From Cordilura impudica (taxonomy: Eukaryota > Arthropoda > Insecta > Diptera > Scathophagidae), in NCBI GenBank assembly GCA_963682025.1, contig OY821518.1, positions 236,756,152-236,820,151 of the forward strand: a stretch of DNA of 64,000 nt. Direction: 5' to 3'. Position 1 is the stretch's first letter, and the number at the start of each line of letters is the position of its first letter. Position numbers and translations under genes: made by a program. Positions 1 through 12,678 of the stretch are shown piece after piece. Below the pieces are notes generated by a model that worked only from the letters and a program-made list of their open reading frames with translations, searched no databases and had not been told where the DNA came from.

Positions 1-510
1 TTTGACCTAGATCCACTTTTTGTTATACCAATCAAATCAGAATCACTTTCTGAATCGATTTTGGGATGTCCGTCCGTCTGTGCGTCCATGTAAAGCTTCT
101 AATCAAACTACAGCTCGCATATATGCATATATTTTGCTGAAATTTAGTATATAAGCTTATATCGGTATAGAAATAAGTAAAAATCGGTGAAGGTTCAGAC
201 CTAGTCCCGATTCAAATGACCCATTTGAGATCGACTTACATTGACATAAGATCGTTCATCATTGCCATTTGAGATCGACCTATGTATATTGCCATAAGAT
301 CATATAGATCTCAGAAAAATTTGGTTTGTGCTTGCATTAATAAGTAGTCCAAAAATAAGCCCCGTAGAATAATTCGTAGTTAAAGCGCCCTATAAAGCTG
401 CTTCCCAATTTTCATTATCTAAAAACAAATATATGTTTTTGCAAAAAATAAGACCACAAATGTGGTCAGTACTGATAGATTTTTCAACCTAGTGCCCATA
501 TTACAATGTC
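1..510 (+). repeat. Family A copy, window-truncated
   Basis: This matches the family A consensus from the GACCTAGA segment through the TGTCCGTCCGTC core and on toward the 3' part. The true 5' end lies outside the window and the 3' hairpin is missing. Non-coding. Positions 511-921 hold nothing I can identify. Confidence 0.8.
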
Positions 511-921
511 ACTAAAATTTTCTACATCCTATTAGTCCAGACACACTCTAATTTTGTTACTTGTTAATTTACATGAAATGATTTTATTCATCGTGAAAAA
601 TCAAATCTTATGAAACAAGTGTCTTTTTGTCAACTTTCAACAAAAGAAATGAATAGTGGTCAATCAATGGATTAGTAAGTTAAAATTTTTTGAAAATTGT
701 GCACTATTTTAAGGATTTAGGTTACAAAATTGTAGACCTTAAAATCGTTGCCTTTCTGCTTGGAAGCCTACTAAAAGAGTACAATTCGTTGGTGTGATAT
801 TTGGAAATGCATCCAAAAAAGGATATAATAAAAAACTACTTCAATAATATGAAAGAGAAACTAGTGGTGAGCAAGTAGCTGATGTGCACTTTAAAATTTA
901 AGAGAAGAAATTTAACTTTTT

Positions 922-2271
922 TATACCCTCCACTCCAGTGTGCAGAGGGTATATATAAGTTTGTCATTCCGTTTGTAATAATTAGAAAAAAAATTTTGGA
1001 CCCCATAAAATATATATATTTGTGATCCTTATAACAACCGGAGTTGATATACCGATGTCCGTCTGTTCGTCTGTGGAAATCACGATGGCGGCATCAATCG
1101 GGCAGCTAGGGTGCTTGCTGACATAAAAAATGATTCACTAACATCCTGAAAAATTTGCTATTTAAAATCGTCCAAATCGGTCGATTAGGGCCCGAGATTT
1201 GAATGAAGAACTAAAAAAAGTCTTGAAAAAATATAATTTTCTATGTTGTTCTTGTCACGATCACGCCCTCAATCGGATAGCTAAGGTGATCATTTTTAGT
1301 GAGAATGATTCTCCAAATTAATGGGAAGATTTCTATTAAAAAAATCATTAAAATCGGTGGAACGGGTCCAGGGAAATCTCTGAAAAAGTAAAAAAAAAAA
1401 ATTAAAAATATGATGTTTCTATAGTGTTCTTGTTGTTATTCTAAATGTTATATTGTTGTCATAGCTGGACTTGTTGTTTTTGTGGACGTTGTGGTAATAA
1501 TATAATAAAAACTAACCCTTTGTACATTTTTTTATCAACTCTGGTAGAAAAATTTAAAAGTTTCCATTGTTTTGGCATCACTAAAAAAATTTGTTAGATC
1601 ATTTCTGTTATTATCACGAGCCTGCCTGCAAAGTTTCAGATTGATTGGGTCACGGGAAAGGGGTTAAAATCGATCCAAAATTTTTTCGACAAGCAGACAC
1701 TACGAGTTAATATAAAGGGAGTAAAAATTCACCAGTATCTAAAGCAAATAATGCTAAAATACCTAGTTGTTAATAAAAAGAAAACAATGTAAATTTAGCA
1801 AAAACAAAATTTATGTATTAATTTATTTAAAGAGAAAAACACAAAAATAACGTTTGATGTCGTATTTTTTGTGTGAAATATTTACATATACATACATATG
1901 TACATACACATATTAAATTATACAAATAATATACATATATTCTATATATGTATATAAATAATAACTGCATGTTAGAAATAAATCGGTATATTATTTTATT
2001 TACATAAAATTCTGCAATATTTTGTTGTGGGGAAAATACATTTCTTTTGCACTAACAGTGTCTTTTCATTTTGCTCAGCGTGACTATGCCACAGTAGATG
2101 GCGCCACAATTTTTGTTCTAATTAGCTTTGCAATAGTTATTTCTATTTTAACATGAATGTCAATATTTTCAAATACATATTATACATAATAATGTTAAGA
2201 GTATACACGGGCTGATCTTTTATTACATACGTTTTTTCATTATTCTTTTACAAATATGAACATAAGTTTGG
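922..2271 (+). repeat. Family B copy (i), 3'-truncated
   Basis: It starts with the B hairpin (TATACCCTCCACTCC ... GAGGGTATA) and follows the same sequence as 32262-34097 and 59501-61570 almost base for base, including a TAGATGGCGCCACAATTTT segment near 2093. It is cut at 2271 by a family A copy. Non-coding. Confidence 0.9.
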
Positions 2272-2976
2272 CAGAATCACTTTCTGAGTCGATTTAGTGA
2301 TGTCCGTCCGTCTGTCCGTCTGTGCATCCATGTAAACCTTGTATTCAAACTACAGGTCGCAAATTTGAAGATATTTTGATGAAATTTTGTATGTAAGCTT
2401 TCATCGGCCATAGGATGAATGCTGTTGGTGAAATTCAGTCCATGTTCCGACCTAGTCCCCATACAAATGACCCCTATGAAATCGACATAATTTGTCATAA
2501 GATCGAAATTTTCATATAGATCTCAGTCAAATTGGGTTTGTATGTGTTTATTATATTCATTAATCAGTAGTCCAATAATAATACCTATAGGACAATTCCT
2601 AGTCATAGGCCCCATATAGAGCTGCTTCCCGATCTTCACTTAAATCTACCAAAAAAACAAAAATATTGCACAGATTTTTCTCAAATTTGGTTTGTGTATA
2701 TTTTTTGAAATATAAGTAACTTTACCAAATATGGTCAGGATCGGTCCATTTGTCAACATAGTCCCCATATAAATATAGCACCCGATATTAACTTTTTCAT
2801 ATCTGCAGCCAAAAAAAGTAATAAAAATCCCACTCAAACTTGGTTTATGCTTATATTCTATTGGTTTATGCTTATTTTCTATATCCAGTTAGTTGGGTAT
2901 AACAGATAGAGTCTCTAAACCATGGTAAAGGGTATCGTATAGTCGGTCTAGAAAGACTATAATTTTCTCACTTGTT
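2272..2976 (+). repeat. Family A copy, 5'-truncated
   Basis: It begins at the GAATCACTTTCTGAGTCG segment and runs to the CACTTGTT end. The 3' palindrome is partly decayed here (CGGTCTAGAAAGACT). The usual 5' hairpin is absent because the copy is joined directly to family B. Confidence 0.88.
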
Positions 2977-3119
2977 TTTTATTGTTTATGTTGATGCATT
3001 TTTGGTTTTTTTTTGAGATGAGTGCATAAGTGATTTTGATCACTGATATTTTCATTAGGTTTCTTCTAAGTGCTGACCCATTTATATCTTGCATGAGCAA
3101 GAAATATGAGCAGAAAATA

Positions 3120-3400
3120 ATTAATTTACCTAAACTTCGGAATTAGAGTTATTAGTTTTGTCACATATTTCTGATGAAAATTATAATAAAGATGTAGATA
3201 ATGAAGATGGTGATGAAGAAGGTGATGATAATAGCAATGAAGATAGTGATGACGATGCTGAAGATTATGATAATTATGATGAAGATAGTTGATGATAATG
3301 TAGATTGGGATAGTTATGATGAATTTGATAATGCAGAGTATTACAATTTTTTTAACTAGCTGATTCCAGCGCTCGAAATTCGAGTGCAATTTCTAGGCAG
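3120..3400 (+). pseudogene. Acidic Asp/Glu/Asn-rich open-frame remnant
   Basis: From ~3139 the + strand reads a leucine-rich start (TSELELLVLSHIS) followed by ~35 residues that are almost all Asp, Glu, Asn, Gly and Ser. A TGA follows near 3290, then more acidic and aromatic codons in a shifted frame. Acidic N-termini like this occur in some transposase genes, such as piggyBac-like ones, but nothing here is diagnostic. It could also be a GAT/GAA microsatellite. The His-rich frame on the other strand is its shadow. Confidence 0.25.
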
Positions 3401-3786
3401 CTATTATTTAATATAGCCACTTCACAAACCAACACTTTTATGGTTTATTATTATTGTGAATGAAGATAACAAACTCATTAACAAGCACATTAACAAGCAC
3501 ATTAACAAATTTATTAGAACACATAGCATATGTATAATTTTATATTATGTATGTGTTAGTAGCAACTTTAAATGCAATTTACTCAAAATAAAGGAAAAAA
3601 TTTAATAATCTATAAATCTGCAAAACGGCTAAAAAGAAATACCTTTCAAATAATATACGTTTAGTCCAAATCGGAATAAAACGGTAGAACAAAACATCGG
3701 TCACAAGAAATCGTCTAGCCTATTAATATTGTAGATACAGTTTATTAAAATTGTAAAATAAAAACAAAGATTTCACCAAAAAGTTA

Positions 3787-4470
3787 AAAATTTTTTTTCG
3801 TGTTCTTTTTGACATAATTTTGTATATTTATGGGATGTAGTGAAAAACAAAATTTTAATTTTAAATTAATTTTATAATAAAATTTATATACATTATATAT
3901 TTATCATTTAATTTTCTTAATAGCACATTAAGTACGTTCTAACTTTCAATTTGATTTATTCATTTATCGCTTTTCATTCCAAAGTTACAGTTAAAATAGT
4001 GAACTAAGAACTTTTTTTTTGCCGAAAAACAAAAAAGGGCCTAACAGGTTAAAAAAAATTTTTTTTTTTTACTTTTTTTTTCTAAAATGCTGCGTTTTTA
4101 TGTATCTATGATTAATGATCAATAAAAAAATTATAAAATTCTCTTTTGTGACTTTTTTGAGATAAATTTGTATATATATGGGATTTAGTGAAAAACAAAA
4201 TTTGGAATTTAAATTCAATTTATACTAATATCACAACATATATGTTAATTCTTTAATTTTTTTAATAGCACATTAAGTACGCTCTATTTTCCACGTTTAT
4301 TTTATTAATTTATCTCTTTTCATTCCAAAGTTACAATTAAAATAGTGAACTAAGAACTTTTTTGCCGAAAAACAAAAAAGCGACTAACAGGTTAAACATT
4401 TTTTTTAAATTTTTTTTTCTAAAATGCTGTGTTTTTATGAATTTATGATTAATCATCAATAAAAACTCAA
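3787..4470. repeat. Tandem duplication, ~360-bp unit, two copies
   Basis: Two adjacent diverged copies share the ordered landmarks ATGGGATGTAGTGAAAAACAAAATTT, AGCACATTAAGTACG, CATTCCAAAGTTACA and GCCGAAAAACAAAAAAG (about 3830-4040 and 4190-4380). No coding capacity is seen. The family is unknown. Confidence 0.8.
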
Positions 4471-4743
4471 AATATTTATAAACTACGGCTTCCCTGAATT
4501 AATCGCCACTTTAAGTACCATTAAACCCAGTGTGTGTTGGCTGGAGCTTTATTGGGATTTTTTTTTACTAATTTGAGGTCGCCAAGTTCAAATCTAATCT
4601 CCATTTTTATTCACCGGCTTGCATTTTTAAGTTACAGGTCCTAATCGTATTTTTGACTTTAAAAAAAAATTCTTTTTATTTAAATGGTGCGTGGTAAAGA
4701 AGAAAGCATATATTTCAAAAATTCATAACTGCACTGTATTCTT

Positions 4744-4784
4744 AATCGGACCGGTTTCTGGCATTTCAGCCTTCATCAGCGATT
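4744..4784 (-). ncRNA. Hammerhead ribozyme (minimal type I, Penelope-like)
   Basis: Read on the minus strand, AATCG (4784-4780) pairs with CGATT (4748-4744) as a 5-bp stem I. CTGATGA (4779-4773) is the invariant core. GGC and GCC close a short stem II with a six-base loop and an A-A mismatch at its base. GAA (4758-4756) completes the core, and A-CCGG-T (4755-4750) is a very short stem III. The cleavable base is C at 4749. All invariant hammerhead bases are present. The very short stem III is the form described for ribozymes in Penelope-like retroelements and in some satellite DNAs, which are thought to work as dimers. No reverse transcriptase frame is nearby, so this would be a relic or a non-autonomous copy. 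Confidence 0.8.
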
Positions 4785-4849
4785 TATTGAACATTGTGAT
4801 AATTGTTATGTTTTAATTGAATAGATTGTTTCTATATGAAAATTTTTTA

Positions 4850-4942
4850 GGGCGGCCGTGAGGTTTTGAACCGTGAACCTTCACATACACTCGTACTTGC
4901 ACTTTTTGGTCAGCGCTTTAACACACTCACCTAAAGTCAGGC
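4850..4942 (-). ncRNA. tRNA-derived head (SINE-like)
   Basis: On the minus strand this segment has an A-box-like TTAGGTGAGTGTG (4934-4922), a D-arm-like GTTAAAGCGCTGAC, a B-box-like GGTTCAAAACC (4872-4862, consensus GGTTCGANTCC), and ends GGCCGCCC like a tRNA 3' acceptor strand. The matching 5' acceptor strand is degraded, and I cannot fold a full cloverleaf, so it is not a functional tRNA gene. It lies 65 bases upstream of the hammerhead on the same strand. A TTTT run just after it (4844-4841) would be expected to stop pol III. Confidence 0.55.
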
Positions 4943-4949
4943 CTTTTTT

Positions 4950-7900
4950 TTCAAAACTGAAACTGCTGGGTAAATTTAAAACCAATGTAAGCACGGCTTA
5001 AATATAATATTGTTGGCGAGTTTTGGACAAGTTATTCCAATATATCTAGTGGAAGTGCCTTAATTTTGGACATAACGGTATGTCGCGAAAAGTCGAGCTG
5101 ATAGAAAAAACCAATAACCTTAAAAACAACATTCAGTTCTTAATCAACAAAAACCTTGGTCCCTTGTGTTACGTGGTAAAAAAGTAATAAAAAAAACTGG
5201 CTTATTTCATTTTTTTCGCATATTTTTTACATTTGATCTAAAAAAATAATGTACAAATTGAACATATGTATATTTTTACATATTATTAAAAAGAGCTTAA
5301 AACGCTTTACATGGAATACAAAAAAATAATATTAGGTCCTATTAAAAAATAAAATATATATTTAAAAACTTCTATTTTCGATAATGTATTAACATTGAAC
5401 TCATAAAAATAAGATTATTGAACATAAAAGACGAACTAGCCGCTATATCGAAAAAAAACTGAAATATATCCATTGGATAGGTCCTTAAAAATGAAAATGC
5501 GATTTTGGGGATAGGTGGGGTCCAGGTTGTTACCTTTTAATATAAAACTAATAAATATGAAGTTTGGGGACAATCGGATAAAGGAAAGTCGCGCCGGAAA
5601 TCGATTGAAAATTTCAAGTGTGATTTATATGGGGAAAATATTACTTTTTTCAGATTTTACGAAAATTTCGTTCTATAGTTTAACTTTTCCGATAAATTGT
5701 TATATAATTCGGGATCAGTATTAAATTACCTTTCCAAAAAGCTATAAAACTTCAAAATCGAATAAAAACTCGACAAGGAATAGCAAATACCCCAGACCAC
5801 TTTTATGCCAAAAAAAAACTTTAAGAATTTAATTAAAGCCAACATTTTGTTTTAGTCTCTATACCTGTAAGTACTCAGATATGAAGTATTGTTTTATTAC
5901 CACCTTCTTAACCTATTAAGCATTGAGACCCAAAATGGAAAATTTTGTTGATAAAATTTTGAAAACTCCTTTTTTAATTTTTGAAAAATTTTCTTTAACA
6001 AAATTTAAAAAAATTGATCTAGCTCTTTAAGGTCTTATTAAATGCATGTTAGAGATTAAATGTGTGAATTTTTAGGTAAATCCCTATACCAGAATTTTTT
6101 CGACAAGGATTTTATTTTTGCAGATTTCGAGAAAAATGGGATTTTTGTAAAATATTCTGTAAATGTACTCTTTATAAATACTTTGTATCAAAAATTCATC
6201 ACTTTTCTACTTTTAAATGTTACATTTTATCTTAATAGCCTAGGGTTTCGGAAAAAATATTATGACCCCATTAACCCTTTTGGATTTGGGGTCACATATG
6301 ATCCCAAGCTAATAAAAAAACAATTTATTTAAAAAAATTCAAACATTTTGTAAGTGCTATTGAATTTTTAGATGCGAAGCTTAATATGTAATAACTAAAC
6401 CCATTATTTGCTAAGGCCAGCTTTGGATTTTAAGATATTTTTAAATAAAAATTACCGAAAACGAGTTTTTCTATTAAACCACCATTTAGAATTTAAGAAA
6501 AATAATTCGGTTAAGTTTTATTTATTTAACCCTTCAGTGCTTCTGGGATCAAAATAATCCATTGGGATATATCTTTGGTGCAATTATCTACTTATTGCTC
6601 GCGTAGATAAATTAAAACAACTTTTAACCAATTTTGTTATAAAATTATTTTATGTATAAAAACTATCTACATTTTTCTGAATAAAATAAGAAGACCACCA
6701 AATGACCCAAAGCTTATAAAAGACAATTTATTCAAAAGAATATGAAATATAAAATTAATTCTATTTATTTTGGTGTATTTAAGGATGATTAAGTGTGCGA
6801 TTCAAATTGTTTTCTGTAATTACTTAAGACTTGCAATAAGTGTTGCTTTTTTAATTTTATATTATTATATTAATTTTATATTTCATATTCTTTTGAATAA
6901 AATGTCTTTTATTATTGTAAAAATTTTCCGTTACCTAGTCTATTAATTTATTCATTTAACTATTATTGATCAAACGGTAGATTTCCATTAACCTATCCCA
7001 AAATAAGATTAAGGGAGTTCACGCAATTCATAAATAATACAATTATCTTTACGAACTAAAAGTCACATGATATAACGTACTGGAATCGCTGTTTATGAGC
7101 TGCTATTTAAAGATAAAACTATACGAATATAAGATGGCAGGTAATAGATGACAAATTCAATCAACTTATTGCAATTAAGTTTATACAACTGAAGGTATAA
7201 TTTATATTTATGTATTTTATTGTTTAAACAATATATTTTTGTTAGTTGTATTCGATTATGATAAAGAATGTCGGAATTTGATTATTAACAGACAGCAAAA
7301 TGAGAGAAGTTATCATTATAGAACTTTTTTTTTAGCATTTCCCGTATGATAGATTTGTTTAAATTGTTCATGAACAACATGAAGTGATTAAGAAATTCAG
7401 TTTATTACTAATACAAATTATTAATATAGCAGTAAGCAAAATACATAAAATTTTAATTCAATTCAATTCAATGCAATTCATATATATATTAGCAAAAATA
7501 TTATTATTAATAAACAATAATATTAATATAAGCAGTAAATAGTTTAGTCACTTCTGACTTTTCTATTTATATATACGATAATAATTAGTATTTTAATTTT
7601 TTATTTTAGTGATCTTATTTTATAAATTCAAGAAAAAAAATTAATTATTTTAAACTAAAATTGATAATTTCAAAAATGTCAACTGTAATGCAATGAATGT
7701 AATCCAACAAAAAATGCTTAGCATACTTTTAGGATTTAAATAAAAACAGCAGCTTCCACAAGTTGTCTAAATATTATTTGATTTTATGACAAACTCAATG
7801 CTGGTTGTTGGTAAGAGCATGCATGACAATCAATAAAAATAATGAGAATTTAACATTTTGTTGTTACTATACTTAGGTAAACAATTTAATTTGCTATTAA

Positions 7901-8632
7901 ATAATATTTAAATTGTTTTTAATAGTCATTTGTATGCGCTACAGTATGAACAATTTAATTTCACTTAATGGGAATTATTTTATTTATATCTTTAAATATT
8001 TATTTTGGTAATTAGTTAGTCAACGAGTACGTTAAATTCGAAAGGTTTTTATTATTCTTATTTAGAACACACATGTAAACATACATACGAGATACGGCCA
8101 TACAAAAATATATTATGTAATATCGCAATTATTTAATTATTATTGTTTTTTTTTTTCTGAAAAACAAATATTTTCATTATGTTTATTTAACATCTACATA
8201 CGAATATGATTAAAAATGTGTTATTTTATTGAGGAAATATTTAAATTTTATTTCATTTTTAATCTTAAAAATTCTTTATATGCCGAGATTTTTAAGTAAA
8301 TATTTATCCACCTTAAATTATTTTTTATCAACATACCGCCAAATAAAATTTGTATATCCCAAAATAGAAAAAGAAATTTACACTTTTGTTGCAATTTAAT
8401 TTATTAATTTAATTCAGCTTTCAAAAAAAAAATCTGACTTTATATTCAGTTAGACTGTAAATCGGTAGAGTTCAAATAAATCCTTAAAATTCTTTTAATT
8501 TGGAGTAAGACCCATATAATTGCCATCTATATAAATTTTTTCAATGGTGTATAATGAGTCGAATGGATCGAACATTTTACTTTGTTATAGCGGCAGTAGT
8601 GAAAAAATTTATGTTATTACGAGAAATAAGAT
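4950..8632. other. AT-rich non-coding stretch
   Basis: This is 3.7 kb with no convincing gene. Short open frames (for example at 5515-5724 and 6060-6332) show no recognisable domain and have the base composition of the surroundings. The only structure I see is the inverted repeat at 6718-6757 and 6871-6910, plus a CAATT run near 7456. Confidence 0.5.
6718..6910. repeat. 40-bp inverted repeat (foldback)
   Basis: AAAAGACAATTTATTCAAAAG and onward (6718-6757) is mirrored as its reverse complement at 6871-6910 with about one mismatch over 40 bases and a ~113-base loop. It would form a strong hairpin and may be a small foldback element. Confidence 0.85.
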
Positions 8633-8635
8633 TCT

Positions 8636-9259
8636 TTACCATGCGTTTAGAGAAAGGGTTTTTGGTCCAAATCATGGGATATAGAATAGAAGCATTATAT
8701 TCATTTTTTCCCTGCGGATATGAAAAACTTCATATCGAATGGTTTATTTATATGGATCCTAGGTCGAAAAATGGACCAGTCCTGACAGTAGTTGGCAAAG
8801 TAACTTAATTTTTGTAAAAACCTGTACAAACCAAATTTAAATAAATCTGTTTAATAGTTTTGGTTTTTGATAGATTAGTGAAGATCGGGGGCTATAACTA
8901 AGAACTGACCTACCAAATTTGAAAGAGATATAATTTGAATCATATGGCAATTTAAGTCGATCTCATAGGGGTAATTTGTATGGGGACTAGGTCTGAACAT
9001 GCACCCATTTTCACCAGTTTCAGCAGCGTATGGCCGATAGAAGCTTTATATTAAATTTCATCAAATATATTCAATTTGGCAAATGGAGTGCCAAACGGAC
9101 AGACGGGCCTACGGACAAACGGAAGGAAATCGCCTAATAGACTCAGAAGTGATTAGATTTGTCTAATAAAAGATGGGTCTAGGTTAAGTATTTTTGATAG
9201 TTACAAACATCAGCACAAACTCATTATACGATGACCACGTAGTGGTATAGGATATAAAA
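8636..9259 (-). repeat. Family A copy, reverse
   Basis: It begins at the ACCATGCGTTTAGAG segment near the family 3' end and ends at GTAGTGGTATAGGATATAAA, the 5' hairpin. The terminal palindrome and CTTACTTGTT end are missing. Confidence 0.85.
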
Positions 9260-9261
9260 TC

Positions 9262-11796
9262 AAATTTTCATCAACAAAGGTATGTTGTCGTCGCTTTGTT
9301 TGATAACTTATGATTAAATTTTATGAAATAGTTACACTGGTAAAATATTCAAACAGCACATTAAAATAGAACTTATATATATTATATTTCTATTTTAAAT
9401 AATTGATTTAAAATTAAATAGATTTTATTTAATAATATTTATATTATTAATTTAAAATTTTTAATTAAATAAAATTTTTTAAAAATTATATAAATTTAAT
9501 ATATTAAATTTTTGATTTTTAATAAATCGAAATACATTAATAACGAAATACATTTTTTGATTTTCATTCAGTATGTGGGATATTGGTTGGGAAAATTCAT
9601 TTTTATTTTCATTAAATATTTTTAATTAAGCAGAATGCCTTGTTTGCAACCAAAAAATTAAAGATAAATTTAGATGCAATTTAAAGCGGCGCTATAACCG
9701 CCACTCAGATATGCATTCTCTTACTGGAATTGCTAGGTCTAATTTAATTATCAAGTTAAAAGAAGATTTAAGAATTAAATATAATCAGTTCATGAATACC
9801 AATCATGACCAAATCATTTCCTCTACAAGTGGTCAACTCAAGGCGACCTATACAATTTCCTTAGCCTTAGCTAAAAAAGGTCGACCTTTTGAGGATGGGG
9901 AATTATGGAAAGAAATTTGTATTTCAGTTTTTCCATTTTTTGAGGATGTTGGGAAAAAAAATGGAAAATATTGTGAATGAAATGGCTTTGTCCCGCAACA
10001 CTATTATGCGTCGAACAGAAAAAATTGGGTTATTTATACAATCCGAAACAAATAAGCGGATTACAAATGCTAAATTCGTTTCGGTTTGTTTCGACGAAAG
10101 TCTTGACAATAATGACACCAGCCAAATGATCATTTGTATTCGCACAATAGACGATAATTTTAATTCTTTTGAAGAAATATTAAAACTTGAATCCTTCTAT
10201 GGAAACGTTAATGGTGAGACGATTTATTCATCTTTTGAGCGGAATGTTTTGTCCTTAATAAACAGAAATAAGTTGTCTGCTGTCTGCACGGACGGTGCAG
10301 CCGTTTTAGTTGGGCGAAAGCAGGGCTTTCTAGGGCGCTTATTAAAAGCAGGAATAAATATTCCAACATTTCACTGCATCATACATCAACAAGCCCTATT
10401 CGCTAAATCTCTTGGCTTTGCTGATACAATGAAAACAGCCATTAAAATAATAAATCGTTTAAGAGGTTGTCATAATGCTCTTATGCATAGGAAGTTGGTG
10501 GCATTTTTGGAGGAAGTAAATGCGGAGTATGCAGACGTCCTTTTGTTCACGGAAGTGAGATGGCTAAGTCGAGGGAAAAGCTTAGAGCGACTCTTTAGCC
10601 TAAGAGTGGAAATTGATGCTTTCTTGCAATCTGAGGCCTCCCCAAAGGACACAGACTTGCTTACAGCCATTAAATGTCCCGACTTCTTATTGGAATTAGC
10701 ATTCCTTACTGACATAACCCGACACATTAATAATTTAAATTTAGTTTTACAGGGAAAAGAAAAAACCATTTGCGAAACATTATATGCAATCACTGAATTT
10801 AGCAGAAAATTAGTGATTTTGCAAAATCAAATGGCTTCCCAAAATTTGTTAAATTTTGAAAAAGTTTCGGAAATACATTCCAAATTTCCAAATTTTAATA
10901 AATTAAACCTCTTCTCAGAAGAACTTAAAAAACTTATAGAAACTTTTAAACTAAGATTTAAAGATATTTTTGGCATGCAATGGGTTGTTAATATTTATAA
11001 CAACCCACTGACATGTTCAATGGAAAATGTACCATTAAATATTCAACAAGAACTGGTCAATATGAGAAACGATTTATCGTTACCATTGGAAACTGGTATT
11101 CCATTTTGGAAAAATATTTGTCCCAAAAAATATGGTGCCAGTAGGGATCTTATATTGAATCTTATTTCAATGTTTTCGACAACATATATATGCGAGGCAA
11201 CATTTTCGTCGATGTCTCAAATTAAAAGCAAATATCGAAATAAATTGTCTGACAACCATGTAGAAACTTTGCTCAAAATTAAATGTTACAACAAAGAAAT
11301 TGACATAGATAAATTAATTGAGTTTCATAATTTAAACACTTAAAAACCATTTGAATTAAATTTACGTTCATAAATATTAATTTTTTAATCATTCATTACT
11401 TAATTTTAACACAAAAAAACCTCTGAAAACCAATGAATTATAATATTTTTAAACTTATTTTTAAGACAACACACTATGTGAAAAGAACTCACGTACCTGT
11501 TTTCTTGAAGGAAAAAAAATTATTTATTAATTGCAAACAATTGAATTCATATATTTAATTTTTTCATTAAATCATTCATTACATAATTTTAACACACAAA
11601 CACTAAAATATTTAAACAAACTTAATATTTAAACATAATAAGTTAACATTTAACATATATAAGCAAAAATAGTAAAACAATCCAACAACGCAAACAAAAG
11701 AAAACAAATGCATTTCTCCATGTGTATATTAAATATACACTCTCACTTTTGTTAAACACAACTAAACATTCTCATTTCTCTTTTTGGCCACCACTG
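9262..11796 (+). mobile_element. hAT element around the 9.6-11.3 kb transposase
   Basis: The element must extend beyond the transposase frame. A plausible right end is GGCCACCACTG at 11786-11796, whose reverse complement CAGTGGTGGCC has the CAGTG start common to hAT ends. I found no matching left end in 9262-9629, so the left boundary is only a limit set by the neighbouring family A copy. The flanks are very AT-rich and non-coding. Confidence 0.45.
9630..11343 (+). pseudogene. hAT transposase (ZBED5/GTF2IRD2 type), one frameshift
   Basis: This is a DNA-transposase frame with an N-terminal BED-type zinc finger (CLVC near 9636, then KRRYNRH near 9684) continuing to about 9950. The rest runs in the next frame to TAA at 11341. 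The second part shows the RNase-H-like core: DES in SVCFDESL, CTDGAAVLVGRKQGF, FHCIIHQQAL, TEVRWLSRGKSLERL and LNLVLQGKEKTICE. It ends with the C-terminal dimerisation region (ICEATFSSMSQIKSKYRNKL). The only break I see is a one-base shift in the run of eight A at 9954-9961. No in-frame ATG precedes the zinc finger and the frame opens right after a TAA at 9627, so the N-terminus is incomplete or lies in an unseen exon. It is the best-preserved transposase in the window. Confidence 0.9.
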
Positions 11797-11884
11797 GTTT
11801 AATCACAGTCAATTTAAATTTTAGTAAGCCAGAATCTTCGTTAAAAAGTAACTGAATTATGTAAGACAGAGATTCATATAACTA

Positions 11885-12388
11885 CAGGGTGGGCAAAATA
11901 AGTCCAAGCTATGTTAAATACGAATAGCGTTTTTATAACTTTTTTATTTTGCAGGTTATTATTGAATTCTTGTTAATTTATAATGTATACGAACAGTACA
12001 CAACAACGCATTAAAATAATGATCGACTTTTTCTATACTTGTTAAAGATCAATTGTTGTAACGCAGCGAAATTATCGCCAATTTAAGATCAGCTTCCACA
12101 GCCTTTATTATTCGGAGATTGGTCGGCCGTTTTGAGGAACGTGGTTGAGTGATCGACCGTCCTGGAAGAGATGATAATCGAAATAATCGCATTGGAGACA
12201 CCGTGGTTGCTGAGCGGCAGAGTACTGCAATTGATTCATCTGTTCCAACTCGTCGTCGTTTCGACCAATGGGGTATTCCGGAATAATATTGCGGAGAATT
12301 TTGATTCAAAATTCAAATTGGCCAAGCACAGTTACCCCACCGTCACCAACAACGACATTGGTTTAACATTATTATTTAGCCCACCCTG
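11885..12388 (+). mobile_element. Deleted mariner-like element with TA duplication
   Basis: A 504-bp element with inverted ends CAGGGTGGGC / GCCCACCCTG, flanked on both sides by TA. Inside, the + strand has a broken N-terminal transposase part near 12114-12290: IRRLVGRFEERG, then a stop, then VIDRPGRD and VAERQSTAI. This resembles the second helix-turn-helix of mariner transposases. The catalytic domain is absent. Confidence 0.82.
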
Positions 12389-12678
12389 TAGGTCCGATAT
12401 GTATTTTATGTATCTAGTTTGGCAATTAGTTCAAATTGTACTAGTAATACATTAGTTCTAATGTCCTGTTCACTATCTCATAAACTAGAACTGTTTGCAA
12501 CCAGTTTGCACAGGTCCAACTGGGATTAAAAACTAACAAATAATAACAACACCTAACAAAAAACCAATTTTCATAGAGTAGAATACTTTAAACAAAAATA
12601 TTTATTTATTGTAATATATTTTAAAAATTAATTTATAAAATACATTAAGAAAAATATATAAAATTAATATAACAAAAA

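Noticed and set aside
3126..3389. His- and Tyr-rich minus-strand frame
   Set aside because: It is the complement of a GAT/GAA-rich tract; the composition is due to the repeat.
4850..4942. A functional tRNA gene
   Set aside because: Only A/B-box-like and 3' acceptor-like parts are present; the 5' acceptor strand and a full cloverleaf cannot be formed.
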